Shown: positions 33,582-45,875 of the stretch, in pieces
How the letters are laid out: the number at the start of each line of letters is the position of its first letter
How positions within the stretch are numbered: the stretch's first letter is position 1
From: Microstegium vimineum
Taxonomy: Eukaryota; Streptophyta; Magnoliopsida; Poales; Poaceae
Direction: 5' to 3'
Length of the DNA: 64,000 nt
NCBI GenBank assembly: GCA_022036555.1
Contig: CM039140.1
Span: forward strand, 1,054,001 to 1,118,000
Translations under genes and position numbers: made by a program
Notes under the pieces: model-generated
Told to the model about the DNA's origin: nothing
Database searches by the model: none
Seen by the model: only the letters and a program-made list of their open reading frames with translations

Positions 33582-33754
33582 CGGCCCTCACGCGCTTGTA
33601 ATGAGATAGCGAATACACTAGCTAAACAAGTCACAGATGGTACACGGGCTGGGTGGTGGTCTTGTATCTCGGCTTGTGTCTTGAATCAGCTAACTGCAGT
33701 CTGTAATATTGCTCCCTCTTAATGAGTACAGTTTCATGTTTGCAAAAAAAAAAA
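33582..33754 (+). pseudogene. LINE 3' end: RNase H-like tail with poly-A
   Basis: The frame ending TAA at 33720-33722 reads RACNEIANTLAKQVTDGT, the C-terminal helix region of the RNase H-like domain of plant LINEs (pattern R-x-x-N-x-x-A-x-x-L-A-K). A short 3' trailer and a poly-A run of about 12 (33743-33754) follow. I could not find a target duplication. Compare the clearer copy at 53230-53503. Confidence 0.6.
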
Positions 33755-36249
33755 GACCACCATCACCTGTGACATGATGGACTTTGACATGGATGCTCGA
33801 TGATGATGATACGGAGTACATTGCAGCACTCCAGGCTTAGACGTTGATGAAGTGCTTATAGAGGAGATAAAGGACGGCGAAGGTGCATCCACCGTGCCAC
33901 GGCGAGACGTCGCCATGTTTTCGTCCATACCTAAGGCTCTCCACGGTGCTGGCTTAGAGTGATGCTCCAAATGAACAGAGAAGGTTTGAACATCAGTGTA
34001 CACTACAGCTACCAATATCCAATCTATAAAATTTGGGAGCGATGAATGTACAACATCCGGTTCAACTACTAAACATTTCAAAAAAATTATGCATGCTCTT
34101 CGTCAAGCCACAGCGATGGTTACCACTGCAGCCCAAAAGGAGTGATGCCCCCATTCTCTTCGATGATGCACCATTCTCTTCGACGGTGGACTACCTTTCA
34201 GTTTTAGGCACAGACTGCACATTACAGAAGGCCCTATGGGCAAGCTATATATAGCCCAAAGCATAGTACTAGACGCTAATCGATGAGTATAAAGAGTGAG
34301 TTGACGCATCCAGCTGTGCAACATGAATGCCGCCACTTAGGAGCGTTAGGATTGGCGCACGCTGTGACTGCGTGACCACTACTTGACACCCCTGACCCTA
34401 ATGGTCGGTTTAGCCCCTAATGGTCGGTTTAGCCGCAGCACCAGCGCTTTGCTGCTGATCAGTGCTTGCCCTGACGGCGAGTAACAGGACTCACTGCTAC
34501 ACTAGGCTTATCATGCTATAGTGTTTCTCTTACAACAAAATAGTCAAAAATAGCATTATTCGACTTATCAGCTACAAAATGATTAAGCGTCGAGAGAGCC
34601 CTCTCCATCTGGAGTTCTGGACTGAAGTAGGGGAGAACATATCCTAATTTATATATACATAGATGGAGATTGGAGAAGGAACTCTAATAATACATATTTT
34701 TATCACTATGTTTTTATTAAATCAATTTAGAACTTGATTGTTTATTTAACTGTTTAAGACTAAAATTAGTCTCAACTATGTGGTTTAGCTAAAATTAACT
34801 GTAGTTTAGCTTATGATCTTGTCAATTGTGACTTTATTTATTATTGTTATGTGAGATAGGTCAAGTCTGTCAATTATGACTTTATTTATTATTGTTACGT
34901 GAGATAGGTCAAGTTACGTGGCTCTTATCCTTCTCATCGATTTCGATCATTATCACTTTGGACAATTACTGTTGTGTTTTTCGATCAACTCTACCATTTT
35001 CAAAATTACTGGTATATTATTTTCAAAATTACCAGAATACCGATCTTATATTCGTTTCCAACAATATCGTTTCGTTTCAAGAAAAAAATGTGAAAATAAA
35101 AAGTGATTTGGCATTGAAAGTTATTTGGCCTCTATCTATCGTTTTCATCCCTTACAGCCGTTGCCTCCCAAGTGCCATCGTTTGTGTGGGAGACGGTAGG
35201 TGAGCACATATGGGGTAGGCAAGGCGTGGGCACCGAGGCTAGGGAGGGCGCGGTACAACATGTTTTAACGTTGTGCACGAGAATTGAGTTTGGAGTAACG
35301 GCAATGGCACATACATAAGAGAATTTATAAAATAGTGACAATGAAGAAAAAGTATAATTTCCAATGGCATATAAGAGAAATGTAGATTTTGATGGCAATG
35401 AACAAATTCTCTCTATCAGACAGTAAGACTAGAGTACTCACATGTCCCTAAACAGAGCATGAATATCATTAACTAGTTAAGTATGTAAGTCTTCAAGTGC
35501 TAATATTGACCCAGAAAAACATGCCAATATCACAATTCCCCGAAACTTCAGACATTTCGCTAAACAGAGCATGGGCATTATTAACAACTAAGTATGTAAG
35601 TATTCGAGTGCTAATATTGACCCAGAAAAACATGCCAATATCACAGTTGCCCAATCCCCAAACTTCAGACAATCAGGGTCTTCCACATAGATCCCCAAAC
35701 TCAACTTCAGTCAGAAAACCTTCGACAAAAAATATTGACATCTTGCAATACTGAAATCAGAATCACCTTTAATGATTCAATAGTGGTCTATGAGTAAGAA
35801 TAAACTATAATAAGACTGAAAAGCAGGTTCACAAACAAGCAAAACAACAAGCAAACAGGGTAACTCACATTCGAAGAACCTTCCCATCATAACAACCACC
35901 TCTGAGTATATATCGCATTACAGACCCTCAATAGATATTTCATAACAGAAAACTTCCTCCTCCTCATCCTCAAAGCTGGACTCATCATCAAATACCTCAT
36001 CCTCAATGATGGGCTCATAATTAGAGACTATGCAAAGAAAAAAGAACAGAAAAATATATTAAACACATAGACATGAAATTGCAAGCTAAATACTTGAAAC
36101 ATACAAGTCAAATTCAAAGCAAAACAGCTAAATGTAGAAGCCAAATTCCTAGTGACATAATATGCAGAAGTCACAGATTTCACAGAGACTATATAGACCA
36201 TCAAAGTTTGTAGATATCTCAAAAACTCACACTTCTCAATCTCCCTAGT
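33755..36249. other. Spacer with local direct duplications
   Basis: 34836-34915 contains a direct duplication of about 55 bp (gtcaattatgactttattta onward). 35455-35660 contains a duplicated unit of about 120 bp (agtgctaatattgacccaga onward). 35140-35380 shares sequence with 21170-21360. None of the open frames shows a domain or exon structure. Confidence 0.5.
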
Positions 36250-36253
36250 CTAT

Positions 36254-38396
36254 TCTGAAATTTTGTTGCCATAAATTGTGCAAATGGACCCAACGCATGA
36301 TTCTGCAAACCCTAAACCTTCATCCTGCATTACGCCATTGTTTTTGCATTTTCCTCTTCCTTTCTCCATAAATTTCCCCCACGATGTCTTTTTGCATTTC
36401 GTGTCTCGTTTTCGACAAATACACCCGACACAATGAGAGTATATTACACCATCATCTAAGTTCATGGGCCTTCCATGGGTCTATTCGATCTTCTACATAT
36501 ATAAATACCCCCTAAGCATCCTCCGTTACCGTCGCCTCCCGACACGTTCTACCTTGCCCCCTTCTCATCTTATCATTTCTCGTAGAATGCTGCTTTTGTG
36601 GTTTGCATGATTCATTTTCTGGTTCCATGTGTGTTATGATTATTCTAAAATTTTGTTGCCATAAATTGTGGAAATGTACCCAATGCATGATCCTGTAAAC
36701 CCTAAACCTTCATCCTGCATTACGCTTGTCACCTCGACGCATCCTACCGCATTGCCCTCTTCTCGTTGACTCGTCTGCTCGCTTCCTCTCTCGCGCTGAT
36801 GGCGAGCCTGAACGTGATCTCTCCTCTCTATATAATGTTTCCGTTTGGTCTTGAATCTGATTAGAATTGTGGTTCGTAGGGACGATTGTTAGGTGTTAGG
36901 GAAGCCCTTAGAATCAGTATATAAGGGAATGATTGGTTCATGTTTCATGTGTGAGAGCCAGGCTCTAGCCAGCCAGGTTGGGGGATGGTGTTTGGATGCA
37001 TGATTGGTTCTCTAGCCTGGCTGCCATGAGATCTTGATTGGTTGCCTGTATTTCTCATCCAAAATACCTTTGTACGCGCATGTTCACCGCGCCTGCATGT
37101 CTCGCTGGAAAATGAATGCCACCCTCGTTTCCAGAGTCTGGCCGGGAGATGCCCATTGCACGGGAGATGCCCATTGCACGCACTGAGCTTGGTTGTACTA
37201 GTCGGTCAAGCATGCAAACAGCCGAAATTTGCACGAGGGAATTCATGGTTGTTGGCATGCGGCCTACCAAACACGTCCTAAGCTTTAATTGGTTGGTAAC
37301 TTCTGGAATAATGTGATTTGGGTTGTTTGCCAGATTAAGCAGATTACATTATTAATAATTATAGTTGATCTATAGGCGTTGACTTGCTAATGTATTATAG
37401 ACTATTTTTCTCTATGAAAATAACTTGAACAAGTTGAATATTTTCATGTTCCCAAAAATTGTCAACTACTGAACTACTCTATATCTACAATAATGTGTTT
37501 CTGGTTTCCATGTCAACTACTGAGCTACCCTGTATCTGCACTTAGCTTTTATTCGTTATTATTTTCTAGAATAGTGTGATTTGAGTTGTTTCCTAAATTA
37601 AGCAGATTACTATATTAATAATTATAATTGATCTATAGGCATTGACTTACTTATATATTATAGGTTATTTTTCTCTAGGAAAATAACTTGAACAAGTTGA
37701 ATATTTTCATGTTCCCATAAATTGTCAACTACTAAACTACTGTGTATCTGCAATACTATGTTTCTGTCTTCCACTAAACTACTTTGTATCTGAGTAACAC
37801 CATTTTTTTTTGAAGTTGTGGATCTCTGATGCTATTTGCTTTGCTAATTAGGTTTGCCCTGCCGGTGAAAATTCATCCCCAAACGATTACAATTGTCTGA
37901 TGAGAAGAATTGCAATTATGGACTGGAGGCGGAACTTTCTGAACTTCAATGTTAGGGAAAACTTGCTCATCTAGAAACTATAACACACATGGAACCAGGA
38001 AATGAATCATGCAACATGATTCTATGAGAAAAGATAGGATGAGAAGGGGCAAGGTAGAACGCGTCGGGAGGCTACAATAACGGAGGATGCTTAGGGGTAT
38101 TTATATACGCAAAAGATCGAAGCCCATGGAAGTGCCTAAACTTAGATGATGGTAAAATATACTCTTATCATGTCGGGTAATTTTGTCAAAAACGAGACAC
38201 AAAATGCGAAAAACGTCCAGCACACCCTAGGGAAATTTATGGAGAATGGTAGAGGAAAATGCAAAAACAATCAATTTATGGAGAGAGGTAGAGGAAAATG
38301 CAAAAACAATCAAGTTGACACGCGTAATGCAGAATGAAGGCTTAGGATGTGCAGGATTATGCGCTGAGTACATTTCCACAATTTATGGCAACAAAA
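36254..38396. repeat. Long inverted repeat (possible MULE-like element)
   Basis: 36254-36640 (gaaattttgttgccataaat onward) is matched in reverse complement by about 37970-38396, ending in atttatggcaacaaaatttc. Internal blocks pair too (ggatgcttaggggtatttat at right against its complement near 36505-36525). The terminal block occurs again in direct orientation at 36648-36730. The 1.3 kb between the arms includes a 250-bp tandem duplication (37300-37530 and 37560-37780). No 9-bp target duplication was found, so assignment to Mutator-like elements is tentative. Confidence 0.5.
37300..37790. repeat. About 250-bp tandem duplication
   Basis: Two copies of a unit containing ttaagcagattac, ttgatctatagg, aaaataacttgaacaagttg and ttgtcaactact begin near 37308 and 37565. 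They lie in the loop of the long inverted repeat. Confidence 0.7.
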
Positions 38397-38540
38397 TTTC
38401 AGGATAACCATAACACACATAGAACCAGAAAATGAATCATGCATTCTACAAGAAAGATAGGATGGGAAGGGGACAAGGTACAACGTGTCGGGAGGCGACG
38501 GTAATGGAGGATGCTTAGGGGTATTTATATAATCAGAATA

Positions 38541-40517
38541 TCGAATAGAGCCCATAGAAGGCCCATAAACTTAGATGATGGTGAAATATACTCGCATCGT
38601 GTCGGGTGAATTTGTCGAAATTGAGACACGAAATGAGAAAAGAGTCCAACACACCCTAGGGAAATTTATGGAGAAAGAAAGAGGAAAATGCAAAAAACAA
38701 TCAAAGCCCACATAATGGCCAAGAGAATCAAATCCATCCTAGAGGATCTAATGCAACCTAGAGGTTTTAGTCCTGCCCATATCCCAAAGGAGGAAATTTT
38801 TTATAACTACAAGAGCAGGATTAAAAGCAAACAACAATACCATGATCGAAACAAAAATGGAAAAAATCAATGTGAATGAACGGGAAAAAGGGGAATACCT
38901 GCCCAACGCCAAAGAAACTCTAGGGTTAAGGCGATAAGGTCATATCTGCTGTCATGGCAGGCAGAGGCCAGTCGGTCAGGCATACATCTCGACGATTCGC
39001 CAGGAACAGGGAACACGATTGCTTGCAACCATGGTCAACCGACCAGCGTGCATCTCGACGGCGATGGAAAAACGGATGCTTGCAACCATGGTCAGTCGGC
39101 CAAGCATAGATGTCGATGGCGCGCCGGTGACAGAGAACACCGCCACTTGCCATTCTTGCAAGCTCTGCAAACGTGTCGGGCCCCACGAGGCGGCGGAAGG
39201 TGCCCTCAAGACAGCAAACGCGGTGGGCGCCGGCCACAGGTGCCCCTCAGGACAGCAAATGTAGCGCGTGCCGGCCACAGGTGCCCCTCAGGACGGCAAA
39301 CGCGGCGCGCGTCGGCCACAAGCACCCTGAGGACGGCAAACGTGGCGCGCCAGCCCTACAGGCGCCCTGAGGTCGGCATGGTGCCGGCCGCTGGGATCTG
39401 CAAGTGAGGAGCCGTGAGGACGACATGGGAAAGCGGCGAGGTAGCCCCTTATGAACAACTATAACATGAATTTAATTTAGCAATCTTATATGTAAAAGAA
39501 AAATGGTATAGTATCGAATATCGAATAGAGCCCATAGAAGGCCCATAAACTTAGATGATGGTGAAATATACTCACATCGTGTCGGGTGAATTTGTCGAAA
39601 TTGAGACACGAAATGTGAAAAGCGTCCAACACACCCTGGGGAAATTTATGGAGAAAGAAAGAGGAGAATGCAAAAAACAATCAAAGCCCACATAATGGCC
39701 CAGAGAATCAAATCCATCCTAGAGGATCTAATGCAACCTAGAGGTTTTAGTCCAGCCTACAGGAGGACCTTGTCCTGCCCATATCCCAAAGGAGGAAAAA
39801 AATTTTATAACTACAAGAGGAGGATTAAAAGCAAACAACAATACCATGATCGAAACAAAACTGGAAAAAATCGATGTGAATGAACGGGAAAAAGGGGAAT
39901 ACCTGCCCAACGCCAAAGAAACTCTAGGGTTAAGGCGATAAGGTCAGATCTGCTGTCATGTCAGGAAGAGGCCAGTCGGTCAGGTATACATCTCGACGAT
40001 TCGCCAGGGACAGGGAACACGATTGCTTGCAACCGTGGTCAACCGACCAGTGTGCATCTCGACGGAGATGGAAAAACGGTTGCTTGCAACCATGGTCAGT
40101 CGGTCAAGCATAGATGTCGATGGCGCGCCGGTGACAGAGAACACCGCCACTTGCCATTGTTGCAAGCTCTGCAAACGTGTCGCGCCCCACGAGGCGGCAG
40201 AAGGTGCCCTCAAGACGGCAAACGCGGTGGGCGCCGGCCATAGGTGCCCCTCAGGACAGCAAACGCAGCGCGCGCCGGCCACAGGTGCCCCTCAGGACGG
40301 GAAACGTGGCGCGCGTCGGCCACAGGCACCCTGAGGACGGCAAACGCGGCGCGCCAGCCCTACAGGCGCCCTGAGGTCGGCATGGTGCCGGCCGCTGGGA
40401 TCTGCAAGCGAGGAGCCGTGAGGATGGCATGGGAAAGCGGCGAGATAACCCTTATGAACAACTATAACATGAATTTAATTTAGCAATCTTATATGTAAAA
40501 GAAAAATGGTATAGTAT
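38541..40517. repeat. 980-bp tandem duplication
   Basis: tcgaatagagcccatagaag starts at 38541 and 39521, and the following roughly 980 bp are nearly identical through aaatggtatagtatc. The first 150 bp resemble the arm of the neighbouring inverted repeat (38130-38340). Copy 2 has an extra 21-bp stretch near 39757. Open frames (for example MQKTIKAHIMAKRIKS) occur in both copies but match nothing I know and are short. Confidence 0.8.
39200..39375. repeat. About 40-bp GC-rich tandem repeats (copy 1)
   Basis: Around five degenerate units built on ggccacaggtgcccctcagg and acggcaaacgcggcgcgc. The same array is present in copy 2 of the 980-bp duplication at about 40205-40380. Confidence 0.65.
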
Positions 40518-41493
40518 CAATCTTCTGACATTTAAAGTTTGAATCTAGCAATAAGTGTCGTGTGACCACTAGCTCAAGACATGACCTTAATTGTAACAGT
40601 CTGACTCACTTAGCTTATGTGTCCCCTAAGATAGTAATAGCTGTAGCACTAGCTAATTGCTTCAAATTACGAAATAGTTGCAGTAAGGTGGCGATACAGA
40701 ATGAATGCTTAACACAAACACTTATCTTGATTGACTATAAGTCGGTGACATCAACGAAGCCGGATAATTGTCCTTATGATGCACTCCCCTGATTCAAGAA
40801 TATATGGTACCCTGGAGATTTGACATTTTTCCGAAACATCATTTGATCATTACTTTGAAAAAAAATGGGTGTTCCATGAGAAAATAGTAGGAAAATATAT
40901 ATTTCGAAAAATGTATGCATCATCCTAAAGTATAGGATTATTTCCATGCACATTATAGGTTTTGAGTTTGAAATCATTCATTCCATGGTGGCATATGTTT
41001 TGAACAGAGAGTGCCCATAACCACATTGCACCAGGCCTGGCCCTAGGTGATTGGAGCTGTGCCCGGGAACTGGGCACTCCCATAGAAAATTATATATATG
41101 ACAAATAAAAAATACTACGAAAGTATTTAAGTAAAGTATCGTGCCTAATTGTCCACGTTTTCTGAGCCCCTTTGTTGATTATTTAAATTAATGTTTAATT
41201 TTTCTAATCGGCTTTGCCCTTTTTGAATACAAGACTCCTATGAGACTCTAATTTGAGATTGGAGAATACCTATGTCCGTATTTATATGTTATCGGATTCA
41301 TCTCAAACCATATGAAGAGCAGAATTTAATTTAAGTTCTACTCCGATCCACCTTAACACACATGGATTAATGCGGTACTACTATATCCAAACAACTTGAT
41401 AATTTTCTCTCTCAACTTGATTTTTCTAACACTCAACTTGATAATTTTCTAACACTAATTTTTATTTTAACGTTGAACTAAATTTAGTATGAT
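40518..41493. other. Spacer, no gene seen
   Basis: Mostly AT-rich. A ggcctggccctagg stretch at about 41034 resembles the end of the hAT family seen at 61604 and 62285, but a partner end was not found. Confidence 0.35.
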
Positions 41494-41498
41494 GGTAC

Positions 41499-44374
41499 TG
41501 TTGACACCGTATTTTGGCACGACCAGGTACGTGCTCATGGGCCTCCTAGCGGGCCTTCGGAGAGGACATTCAAATGGACCCAAAAGATCGACTAAGGAAA
41601 GATGAGATCGCAGAAGGATTTTTGTACAACTGTATTGTGTAACTCGTACAAGCTCGATTTGAGCTAGTTATCGGTTTGAATATATGTTCATGGGGCTACA
41701 TTGCTTCAATTTCATATGACTCATGCTTCAAGCTAGTTATCGAATCTATTAGATTTTATCGATATTGTCTGTTATGTATTGTTTAATCCATTGCAACAAT
41801 ATCTTGTCCAATCTCAACTAATGGATTGGTCTGTGCATTATTTCTATCTGGATCTATTGTCTTCAATACTTTCACTCTTATACGTGTTGAGGCATTAGAT
41901 TTAAGATCCTATCGGCTAATTTGTTGATCGTGATTGCTATGTGTTGCGGATTCGAGATATACGTTTGGTCATTAGATTGGTTTGAGAGTGGTTGGATCTG
42001 GCTCAATATACGTGGTACGGCTGCATCTATCGGACCCCACTGTCGTGTGTGTTGGGTTACATCTGTCCAATCTTGTTCAAGCTTCATGGATCCCACATCG
42101 GCTTATATAATTGGTTTGGTTGTGCTTCAATCATACGATGCATGTACTTTATTGCTTTAATCTGTTAGATCAATAAAATGTACTGGACGTAGCTTGACTT
42201 GTTTACTTTTATGGCTGCATGGAAACACCCCAATGCTAATAAATGAATTAGGTTATCGGGTTAATTGTCATCATGTATGGCTGCATGGGCACACACCTCT
42301 GTTGATGGTTAATCTTTATTCGGTATGTTCGGTAGGTTTAATGGTTTGGGTCGATAAATATCACATATATCGCATCCTTACTTTACTGATGTAATATGAT
42401 CGACTAATTGTACACTTCATACATGATTTTCCGTGATAGCCGTTTATATTTTGTTATCATGCTTCATACTGTTTGGAGTTGACTCTTTAGTAAATATCCT
42501 TAACTCATCGGCTATGTGAGAGCCGCACATCCATGGAACTGTCTGGCAACAACCGACAGGTTTCATAATTTGATATTTCACCTCCTTGTCAATTGCAGGT
42601 CAAATTGACTGGCATGCCTGAGATCAATCGCCGAAATGACCTGAGCCGCTTAAGAGGTTTAGGAGATCAAGCACTGCTGCTGCACGGTCTCTGCAGGCCT
42701 TGTGTGGTGTTGACGCCAGAACTCCATTTTGGCGTCAACATATTTTGGCACGCCCAGTGGGACCACAATCGTCAAGCATGGACAAGGGCAAGACCAGAGT
42801 CCCAAACCTAACTCAAGACGAAAGGCTGAGGGCCCTCGGTCCAGATTCCCGAGTGACCGAGGAAGAATTCCAAGAGATCCTGCGAAGGATGGAGAGGCAA
42901 AGAGCTTTGCTTGCCTTGGATGGGATAGTTAATCCAACCGACGCCAACTACTTGTCCACTGCTCAGGACAGGTGGAGGCATCAGAATGAGAGAGCTAAAG
43001 GGAAGAAACCGCTGGCGAAGCACTCTAGAGCTGGAGAGCCAATCGACGTGCATGAAAACTACCCGTTCTTCGCATACTGCCTCATCAAAGACTTTGAGTT
43101 GCCCACCAAGGACAATTGCCCTGGGTGCAACGAACGATTTAGGAAGTATAGAAGGCTCCAAGCTGATGGCCGATTCACTCAGGGACGAGTGGAATACAAG
43201 GAAGGGAATCGGCATGTCATCGAAGATGGTGTTCGTGGTTGGCCCAATACTGAAGTCATTAACGTGGATCGTACTCAATCTTAAGAAGGCCAACGTAAAG
43301 AACACCGAGCATCTCAGAGCCCCAGAAGGCTAACCAAGATCCAGAAGAGGAGGGTCCGACGTCAGAGAGCTGACAGGCGGCGCCGTGAGGCAGCAAATCG
43401 TGCCACAAGCTTCTTCCTACATGTAGAATTCAGGGCACCGGTGGAGATCGAGTTCTATTCTGACTTTGATGAGTCGAAGTTTGGGGAACAAGCCTGTGCG
43501 CTCACACGTGAGTTCCAGGCGGTCTTCGGCAAGCCTGAGAGACACAAACACTTGAAGGCATTATACATCCAAGGATACATCAGCGGGAGATTTGTTGGAA
43601 GGATACTGATCGACGGTGGTGCCTCCATTAACCTGATGCCAGCCCACATTATCCCAAAGCTGGGGCTGGAGTCCAAAAAGCTCCTCAAAACGGATCTGAC
43701 ACTTAGGGACTTTGGAGGAAGGACGTCACGAACTCGGGGAGTTCTGCAGGTGGAGTTAACAGTTGGCAGCAAGACCTTACTGACCACTTTCTTCGTCATT
43801 GATGGAGACAGTTCATTCAATCTGCTCTTAGGGAGGGATTGGATTCATGCCAACTGTTGCATCCCATCTACAATGCATCAGGTCACAGTGCAGTGACGGA
43901 AAATAATGAACTTGACTGCATGGAAAGACACTTCTGTTGATGGTTAATCTTTATTCGGTATGTTCGGTAGGTTTAATGGTTTAGGTCGATAAATGTCACA
44001 TGTATCGCATCCTTACTTTACTGGTGTAATATGATCAGTTAATTGTACACTTCATACATGATGTTCCGCGATAGCCGTTTATATTTTGTTATCATGCTTC
44101 GTACTGTTTGGAGTTGACTCTTTAGTCAATATCCTTCACTCATCGGCTATGTGAGAGCCGCCATCCATGAAACTGTCTGGCAACAACCGGTAGGTTCCAT
44201 AATTTGATATTTCACATCCTTATCAATTGCAGGTCAAATTGACTGGCACGGCTGAGATCAATCCCCGAAGTGGCCTGGGCCGCTTAAGAGGTTTAGGAGA
44301 TCAAGCTCTGCTGGTGCATGGTCTCCGCAGGCCTTGCGCGATGCTAATGCCATAACCCCATTTTGGCGTCAACA
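41499..44374 (+). mobile_element. Ty3/gypsy LTR retrotransposon, internally deleted
   Basis: The element starts TGTTGACACC and ends GGCGTCAACA. The pentamer GGTAC flanks both ends exactly (41494-41498 and 44375-44379). The 5' LTR is 41499-42740 (1242 bp). Internal sequence runs from 42741 to about 43912. The 3' LTR is truncated, covering only the last 460 bp or so (about 43913-44374), equivalent to 42266-42740. The internal part holds a gag-protease frame only; reverse transcriptase, RNase H and integrase are missing. One deletion running from pol into the 3' LTR explains the structure. Confidence 0.88.
42778..43896 (+). pseudogene. Ty3/gypsy gag-protease fragment
   Basis: From ATG 42778 (MDKGKTRVPNLTQDER) the frame runs to a TAA at 43282-43284 and then stays open in the same frame to 43896. 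One stop codon therefore separates the gag-like part from the protease. The protease has the retropepsin active-site motif in its plant gypsy form (LIDGGASINLMP, about 43606-43641) and the downstream LLLGRDWIH block. Capsid sequence is reduced and the polymerase domains are gone. It cannot be autonomous. Confidence 0.82.
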
Positions 44375-44379
44375 GGTAC

Positions 44380-44446
44380 TAATGCTCTCTTATTACCAAA
44401 AAAACATGCATTTTGAAGTGAAAAAATAGAAAAAAATTAGATTTGG

Positions 44447-44494
<48 letters not shown>

Positions 44495-45162
44495 GAAGAG
44501 CCCATATTTCTAGTCTTGCTCCAAGCCCATAAATTGACAGAACCGGGCCTGGTTGTATCGTACCAGAGTAGGCCTCATGCGGCGCTGTCTCGACCCGTCG
44601 AGGCAAACCCCCCGGTCGTTCCCTCGCCGGCTCGCCCGGTTCTGCCACCGCCGCCTCCGAGCTTCCTTCTGGTGAGAAAGGGGTCCTCCATTGTTCCTCG
44701 CACATTCTTTGCTTCAACCCCGACGGGTTCCCTTCTCATGTGCTTTCCTTGCTGCACAGTGCACGCCTCGTTGTTTGCTTGTCCCGCCGCTGGATCTTGT
44801 GGTTCTTTCGCAACACCACCGCACTGATTTTGTGTGTGTGGGGGGGGGGGGGTGGGGTCAAGTTCTGTTTGTTGCATCTATATATGCTGTAGTTGAGAAA
44901 ATAGGAATTTTACCCTCATAAAAAATGAGTTTCGTCGGAATGCTATTAAGATCACGGGTTTCGCCAAAATGTCCTTACGAAACAAGTCACAGAATGCCCT
45001 ATGTAGGATTTACTACCAAATCTAATTACTTTTTACCCGCTGCCTTTTCTCTTTCCCATTTTGCCCCAAGCCCCCTTCCTTCTTTCTTTTCATTCACGGG
45101 AGACAGTGATTCACGGCCAGGTAACTCGAGCGAATGAAGGGTAGTCCTACTAGTCGTACTTA
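44380..45162. other. Spacer with (TA)n and poly-G tracts
   Basis: A (TA)n microsatellite of about 42 bp lies at 44449-44491 and an uninterrupted G run near 44841-44851. 44540-44670 is GC-rich with a donor-like ttctggtgag, possibly a stray exon-like fragment. No supported gene. Confidence 0.45.
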
Positions 45163-45515
45163 GCATGTTTGGCTAACCAGTTACCCTCATCCCGAATGAG
45201 GTGGTGCGATGCTTTTTGACTGGAAGGAGTCGTCGTTCCTTAACAGCGGTGTTTGGATCGCGGCATCGGTTGGTTCCGGCCGGAGTGATCTGATCCAAAA
45301 ACCAAACCTATCGATATATATGTTTGTACTGAGGAGCGACACCAACTCGCCCAGCATTGTCATGCCTTATATATACTGTATATATATCAACTAACACGAC
45401 AGTTCTTTTTCATATGGAATCAACTCGTCCGGCCTAAAACAAACGGATGAGGTCGTCCGGAGCTGAGCTAATCAGCTAACCCAAGCGGAGATGAGGTTCG
45501 TCAAACCAAACACGC
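45163..45515. mobile_element. Probable MITE downstream of UBL paralogue 1
   Basis: The ends gcatgtttgg (45163) and ccaaacacgc (ending 45515) are inverted repeats with 9 of 10 matches, and similarity extends imperfectly inwards (ccctcatc against gatgaggt). A clear target duplication is not visible. It lies about 360 bp past the 3' end of the paralogue 1 coding sequence. Confidence 0.5.
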
Positions 45516-45875
45516 AGTAAATTGGCGTGCCACTAGTACTGAGTAGAACAGTTTATGACGGACGATATGAACCAGCATCATATCTCAAACTAACACAACG
45601 CGATTGACCATCCCAAATAACCAAATCTCTCACATATGGAGTAGAGTGGTACATAGTATACGTAGCACTTGTTCATGGCAGTCGGTCAGCGATTAGGAGC
45701 AGTAAATCACATGACACCATACATACCCCTACTTGATTAAGCCGCAAGCATAAGGCTTTTAGATATATTAATAAAACTAATCATCTGATTAGTATCTGTT
45801 ATTAAGATGGCACGATTGATTAAGCACTAAGGAAGCAGTTAGCGAACCAGACGCCGCAGGCTGTGCCGGGCCGGC

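Noticed and set aside
38926..39407. Several overlapping frames of 80-120 codons
   Set aside because: They translate a GC-rich tandem repeat and recur in the 980-bp copy; frames on both strands are equally long.
44449..44491. (TA)n tract as a regulatory site
   Set aside because: A plain microsatellite; no nearby gene start supports a TATA role.
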